DNA of 64,000 bases, from positions 1 through 64,000 of the forward strand of contig JAJPHO010000097.1 of assembly GCA_021325215.1 (NCBI GenBank), given 5' to 3'. Positions 60,240-64,000 of this stretch are shown here, piece after piece. The translations under genes and the position numbers were made by a program. The notes below the pieces were generated by a model. That model was not told where the DNA came from. It saw only the letters and a program-made list of their open reading frames with translations, and searched no databases. The DNA is from Alphaproteobacteria bacterium (GTDB lineage Bacteria; Pseudomonadota; Alphaproteobacteria; Rhodospirillales; Magnetospirillaceae). Position 1 is the stretch's first letter; each line of letters begins with the position of its first letter.

Positions 60240-60717
60240 GACCGCCCCGGTGCGGAACCGCACGACGGTGGAACGGAAATCCGAGCGCGAGCTGGTCGTC
60301 AGGCGAAGCTTCGACGGCCCGGTGCATGTCGTATTCCGGGCATGGACCACGCCCGAACTGATGAAACGGTGGTGGGTGCCGAAATCGGCGCCGATATCCC
60401 TGTTTTCCTGCGAGATGGATGTTCGCACCGGCGGCCGGTACCGCTTCGAGTTCAGCACGGAGGCCTCGCAGTCCGTGGCGTTCTTCGGCCGCTATATCGA
60501 GGTCGTGCCGAATGCGCGCCTGGTCTGGACCAATGAGGAAAGCGACGATGGCGCCGTCACGACGGTGACCTTCGAGGAAAAGGACGGCAAGACACTGATG
60601 GTCCTGCACGAACTTTATCCCTCGAAGGAAGCTCTCGAGCGCTCCATCGCCGAGATGGATGAGGGGATGCAGGAATCGTACGACCAGCTGGACGAGCTTC
60701 TCGGTTCCTTGGCGTGA
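60217..60717 (+). CDS. SRPBCC/AHSA1-domain protein
   Basis: 166 aa. Hydrophobic ligand-binding SRPBCC fold: VVRRSFDGPVHVVFRAWTTPELMKRWWVP, DVRTGGRYRFEF, FFGRYIEVVPNARLVWTNE and the final MQESYDQLDELL. Homologues bind small hydrophobic molecules; the role is unknown. It overlaps and is co-regulated with the ArsR gene, whose ligand may relate. Confidence 0.92.
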   Translation: MDKRADNETAPVRNRTTVERKSERELVVRRSFDGPVHVVFRAWTTPELMKRWWVPKSAPISLFSCEMDVRTGGRYRFEFSTEASQSVAFFGRYIEVVPNARLVWTNEESDDGAVTTVTFEEKDGKTLMVLHELYPSKEALERSIAEMDEGMQESYDQLDELLGSLA

Positions 60718-60786
60718 CTTGCTGGTGTGGCTTGGCGACCGCACAGGTCCGATGCCTTGTGGAACTCGACAAAACAGCCTAGAATT

Positions 60787-60800
60787 TCAAACTAGTTTGA
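60787..60800. promoter_or_regulatory. palindrome before phd/vapC
   Basis: TCAAACTAGTTTGA is a perfect 14-base palindrome 18 bases before the antitoxin start. A typical location for an antitoxin autoregulatory site; TTTGATATTTT next to it may contain the -10. Confidence 0.6.
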
Positions 60801-60818
60801 TATTTTGGTCTGTCTGCC

Positions 60819-61058
60819 GTGATCATTGTCGGTGCCTTCGAGGCTAAAACCCATCTCTCTTCCCTGCTGGACAAGGTTGCCGCGGGGGAGGAGGTCGTCA
60901 TCACCAAACATGGCAAGGCCGTGGCCCGGCTGGTTGGAGCGCAGGCGTTCGACCGGGCTCGCGCGCAGGAGGCTTTCGAGCAGTTGAAGGCCTTGCGCAA
61001 AACGACGACTTTGGCGGGTCTTTCCTGGAAGGAATTGCGCGATGAGGGGCGCCGTTGA
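60819..61058 (+). CDS. Phd/YefM-family antitoxin
   Basis: 79 aa from GTG 60819. Phd N-terminus: GAFEAKTHLSSLLDKVAAGEEVVITKHGKAVARLV, DNA-binding and antitoxin dimer motif; the C-terminal tail ARAQEAFEQLKALRKTTTLAGLSWKEL should bind the toxin. The stop overlaps the toxin start (TTGA). Neutralises the VapC toxin. Confidence 0.92.
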   Translation: MIIVGAFEAKTHLSSLLDKVAAGEEVVITKHGKAVARLVGAQAFDRARAQEAFEQLKALRKTTTLAGLSWKELRDEGRR

Positions 61059-61468
61059 GTGCCTGCGTGATCGACGCTTCGATAGCGCTCAGCTGGTGTT
61101 TCGAAGACGAGGCGACACCCGAGACCGATCGGTTGTTCGAGTGTGTCCGGGACGAAGGTGCGGTCGTGCCGGGGCTCTGGCACCTGGAACTGGGAAACGT
61201 TCTTCTCCAGGCCGAGAAGCGTAAGCGTATTACCATGGAAGATGTGGCGACTCGGCTCCGTCTGATCTCGGTCCTGCCGATCAGGATCGATCCGGAAACC
61301 TCGGCCAAGGCATGGCAGGACACGCTGAGCCTCGCCCGGGTCGAGGGGCTGACGATTTACGACGCGGCTTATCTGGAGCTGGCGATCCGGTCAGGACTGC
61401 CATTGCTAACCAAGGATGAGCAATTAGCTCAGGCCGCGCGGCGGCGTGGCGTCGCCATCCATCCCTGA
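61055..61468 (+). CDS. VapC-family PIN-domain toxin
   Basis: 137 aa from TTG 61055, overlapping the antitoxin by 4 bases. PIN ribonuclease acidic residues D7 (VIDASIAL), E45 (WHLELGNVL), D103 (TIYDAAYLELA) and D121 (LTKDEQL) are all present, so activity is expected. The antitoxin is a Phd type. Three further proteins of the area show no mobile signs. Confidence 0.92.
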   Translation: MSACVIDASIALSWCFEDEATPETDRLFECVRDEGAVVPGLWHLELGNVLLQAEKRKRITMEDVATRLRLISVLPIRIDPETSAKAWQDTLSLARVEGLTIYDAAYLELAIRSGLPLLTKDEQLAQAARRRGVAIHP

Positions 61469-61613
61469 GACGTCCGGTCCGCCCCGATTGTCCCTTATGG
61501 TTGAGATGGAAACGTTACCCCTGCCGGAAGGCGGAGTGACGGCGAAGCGGCGGCTTGGCGGGGCTTTCAAAAATGTGCCACACTCCGTCCGGGATTGAAT
61601 TGGGGAACAAGAT

Positions 61614-63068
61614 TTGAGCCTGGTGAGCGAGACCACCGCGATGGACGGTGAGGCGTGTATTGACGGCGGATCGGGCGAAAATCCGACGCTGAAACGGGCC
61701 CTCGGGCCATTCGCTCTTACCATGATCGGCGTGAGTTCGGTGGTCGGCGCGGGCATCTTCGTGCTGTCGGGCGTCACTGCGGCGCAGAATACCGGCCCGG
61801 CCATCACCCTGTCTTATGTCATCGCCGCCCTGGGCGTTCTGATCGTCGCCCTCTGCTATAGCGAGCTGGCGGCGATGATGCCGGTGGCGGGCAGTTCCTA
61901 CACCTATGTGCGCGAAAGCCTGGGCCTGTTTCCGGCCTGGCTGATCGGCTGGGCGATGCTGCTGGAATATCTGGTCACCGCCTCGACCGTCGCGGTCGGC
62001 TGGTCAGGCTATCTGGTCGGCATGCTCGGCCATATGGGCATCGTCCTGCCGCAAAAACTGACCGAGGTGCCGGTCACCATGTCCGAGGACATGGTGTTCA
62101 CCGTGACCGGCAGCTACGGCAACCTGCCCGCCGTGCTCGCCACCCTGTCGCTGACCGCGCTGCTGGCGATCGGCGTCAAGGAAACCGCGCGTTTCAACGC
62201 GTTTCTAGTGTTCTGCAAGGTCAGCGTCATCATCATGGTGGTGGCGGTCGGCGTCTTCTATATCGACCCCACGCTGTGGGAACCCTTCGTGCCGGAGAAT
62301 AACGGCCAATGGGGCCATTTCGTCTGGTCGGGCGTCGCGCGCGGCGCGGGGCTGGCGGTGTGGACCTATACCGGCTTCGAGACGATCTCGACCTGCGCCC
62401 AGGAAACCAAGAACCCCAAGCGCGACCTCGCCATCGGCATGGTGGCGACCATGGTCATCTGTACGACCCTCTACCTGACGGTCAGCCTGGTGATGACGGG
62501 CCTGGTGTCCTACAAGGAACTGGACGTGTCCGATCCGATCCTGGTGGCGCTGTCGCGGATCGGCGAAAAATGGTCGTGGCTGCTGACCGTGGTGTCGATC
62601 GGCACCCTGATCGGCATCAGCGGCACCCTGCTGTTCACGCTCTATCCGCAGATCCGCGTGTTCTACATCATGGCCGTCGACAAGCAGATGCCCAAGAGCT
62701 TCGCCAAGGTGCACCCGAAATACCGCACCCCGATCGTCGCCACCTGGTTTACCGGCATCGTCTGCTCGATCGTCGCCTTCCTGGTGCCGCTCGACGTGCT
62801 GTCGGAACTGGTGTCGATGGGCACCATGCTGGCCTTCGGCTCGGTCTGCGCCTCGGTGATCATTTTCCGCCGCCAGCAGCCGGACCGCGAACGGCCGTTC
62901 AAGGTCCCGTTCACGCCCTTCCTGCCGGCCCTCGGCGTCCTGTTCTGTTTCGGGCTGATGCTCAACATGGCGCGGCGCTCGTGGATTCAGCTGGTCGCCT
63001 GGATGATCATCGGCGCCGTCATCTACCTCATCAACCGCCGCAAGCTCGGCGCAGCCGCCGCGAAGTAA
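61614..63068 (+). CDS. APC-family amino acid permease (cationic-amino-acid type)
   Basis: 484 aa from TTG 61614 (GGGGA, spacing 7; ATG 61641 is an alternative). Twelve or more transmembrane helices. N-terminal LGPFALTMIGVSSVVGAGIFVLSG is the APC substrate-binding helix, and CYSELAAMMPVAGSSYTYVRESLG and GFETISTCAQETKNPKRDL are typical of the cationic-amino-acid-transporter (CAT/YfnA) branch. The substrate is inferred. The next gene begins directly after the stop. Confidence 0.93.
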   Translation: MSLVSETTAMDGEACIDGGSGENPTLKRALGPFALTMIGVSSVVGAGIFVLSGVTAAQNTGPAITLSYVIAALGVLIVALCYSELAAMMPVAGSSYTYVRESLGLFPAWLIGWAMLLEYLVTASTVAVGWSGYLVGMLGHMGIVLPQKLTEVPVTMSEDMVFTVTGSYGNLPAVLATLSLTALLAIGVKETARFNAFLVFCKVSVIIMVVAVGVFYIDPTLWEPFVPENNGQWGHFVWSGVARGAGLAVWTYTGFETISTCAQETKNPKRDLAIGMVATMVICTTLYLTVSLVMTGLVSYKELDVSDPILVALSRIGEKWSWLLTVVSIGTLIGISGTLLFTLYPQIRVFYIMAVDKQMPKSFAKVHPKYRTPIVATWFTGIVCSIVAFLVPLDVLSELVSMGTMLAFGSVCASVIIFRRQQPDRERPFKVPFTPFLPALGVLFCFGLMLNMARRSWIQLVAWMIIGAVIYLINRRKLGAAAAK

Positions 63069-63986
63069 ATGGCCCGTCTCCGGGCCGATCTGTCGCTTTT
63101 CCTGGCGGCATTCATTTGGGGCACCGCCTTCGTCGCGCAGAAGACGGCGGTCGCCACCATCGGGCCGCTGTTGTTCCTCGGCTGCCGGTTCCTGATCTCC
63201 ACCGCGCTGCTGGCGCCGCTGGCTTTCCGCGAATCGCAAAAGCGGGAAGACGCGCTGACCGGCTCCGACTGGAAGCTGGCGCTGATGGTCGGGCTCAGCC
63301 TGTTCGGCGGCATGGCCATCCAGCAGATCGGCATCGTCTCGACCAGCGCCACCAATGCCGGTTTCCTCACCGCCATCTATGTGGTGATGGTGCCGGTGGT
63401 GGCTTTCGTCCTACATCGCAGCCGGGCCAGCCTGACCGTCATCGCTTCCTGCTGCGTGTCGCTGTCCGGCGCCTGGCTGTTGGAGCAGGGCGGGGAGAGT
63501 ACCGCCTGGGGCATGGGCGACGCGCTGGTGCTGGTCTCCGACCTGTTCCAGGCGCTGCAGATCATTCTGGTGGAGCGTTTCCTAGCCCGGCACAGCCGGC
63601 CGCTGCTGCTGTCCTTCCTGCAATATGCGGTGATCACCGTGCTGGCCTTCGCCGGCGCTTTCGTCTTCGAGCCGATCTCGCTGTCCGGCATCTGGGACGT
63701 GATGCCGTCGATCCTCTATGCCGGCGTGCTGTCGGGCGGCGTCGCCTTCACCCTGCAGATTGTCGCCCAGCGCCATACGCCCGCGGCCGAGGCGGCCATC
63801 ATCATGTCGCTGGAAAGCGTGTTCGCCGCCTTGTCCGGCGCCTGGCTGCTGGGCGACCGCCTGGGAATGGTCGGAATGATCGGCTGCGCGCTGATCCTGG
63901 CCGGCGTGCTGCTGGTGCAATTGGTCCCGTTGCTGCGGCGGAATAGGCTTGAACCGGAAGCCTCGCCGCCGCAGGATGCTCCGTAA
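63069..63986 (+). CDS. EamA/DMT-family transporter
   Basis: 305 aa with ten predicted transmembrane helices in two EamA repeats: LSLFLAAFIWGTAFVAQKTAV, TNAGFLTAIYVVMVPVVAFV and the second repeat ending HTPAAEAAIIMSLESVFAALSGAWLLGDRLG. Probably exports amino acids or metabolites. It starts directly after the permease stop, so both are co-transcribed. The last 14 bases of the window show nothing. Confidence 0.93.
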   Translation: MARLRADLSLFLAAFIWGTAFVAQKTAVATIGPLLFLGCRFLISTALLAPLAFRESQKREDALTGSDWKLALMVGLSLFGGMAIQQIGIVSTSATNAGFLTAIYVVMVPVVAFVLHRSRASLTVIASCCVSLSGAWLLEQGGESTAWGMGDALVLVSDLFQALQIILVERFLARHSRPLLLSFLQYAVITVLAFAGAFVFEPISLSGIWDVMPSILYAGVLSGGVAFTLQIVAQRHTPAAEAAIIMSLESVFAALSGAWLLGDRLGMVGMIGCALILAGVLLVQLVPLLRRNRLEPEASPPQDAP

Positions 63987-64000
63987 TTAATCAACCATGG

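Noticed and set aside
60819-61468. Phd/VapC pair as a novel toxin-antitoxin type
   Set aside because: Mixed Phd-type antitoxins with PIN toxins are common; all four PIN acidic residues are present and nothing else is unusual.
1-64000. CRISPR arrays, tRNA or rRNA genes, transposases, integrases, attachment sites
   Set aside because: No regularly spaced repeats, cloverleaf-like sequences or mobile-element proteins were found on reading both strands.

Overview
The window is high-GC, gene-dense chromosomal DNA with no rRNA, tRNA, CRISPR array, phage or insertion sequence that I can see. The gene content points to an alphaproteobacterium, possibly Rhodospirillales-like, though I cannot name a genus. 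Pointers are the dapF-mtaB-ftsY operon, a Xanthomonas/Caulobacter-type TonB receptor with a FecI/FecR pair, a FATGUY-like single-domain receiver and many ATGA/GTGA start-stop overlaps. No gene-free stretch exceeds about 245 bases.

Layout. 1-3130: the end of rmuC, then a complete TRAP transporter (binding protein, small and large permease). 3143-7575 (minus): TonB-dependent receptor, FecI-type sigma factor and FecR regulator. 7821-12454: secreted PHP-domain hydrolase, secreted S46 dipeptidyl-peptidase and an MscS-type channel. 12444-18616: housekeeping metabolism (hisN-like phosphatase, prephenate dehydratase, TetR regulator, polyphosphate:AMP phosphotransferase, gap-pgk). 18674-21838: a small unknown protein, a chemoreceptor and a TauD-like dioxygenase. 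21835-26505 (minus): an eight-gene collinear run, from a winged-helix regulator and small membrane proteins into dapF-mtaB-ftsY. 26617-28369: guaA plus a small protein.

28426-57035 is an accessory region dominated by redox and xenobiotic-type enzymes next to dedicated regulators. It holds SDR, F420-type and NmrA-type dehydrogenases, an old-yellow-enzyme reductase, a flavin reductase, a YdbC-like aldo/keto reductase, an epoxide hydrolase, a DJ-1/PfpI protein, a DUF899 thioredoxin-fold protein, a PQQ sugar-dehydrogenase-like lipoprotein, a Tat-exported bicovalent flavoprotein, an alpha/beta-hydrolase-OsmC fusion and an M24 peptidase. Regulators include four LysR proteins, an OhrR-type MarR, a QorR-like HxlR, a LytTR protein and a TPR-HTH protein. 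Several divergent gene pairs carry clear inverted repeats between them.

57037-63986: a TetR/membrane-protein pair with twin operators, ada coupled to a 2OG-Fe(II) oxygenase, an ArsR/SRPBCC pair whose start codon lies inside its operator, a Phd/VapC toxin-antitoxin pair, an amino-acid permease and an EamA exporter.

The best candidates for undescribed biology are: (i) an OhrR-type peroxide sensor beside an exported epoxide hydrolase instead of ohr; (ii) the divergent block TPR-HTH regulator/beta-propeller and DUF899/DUF2182; (iii) the 2OG-Fe(II) oxygenase translationally coupled to ada; (iv) the HTH/64-aa/DUF3817/CopD-like cassette; (v) a 19-codon leader ORF that may drive FecI translation. 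All functional statements are inferences from motifs and gene order. No database search was run.
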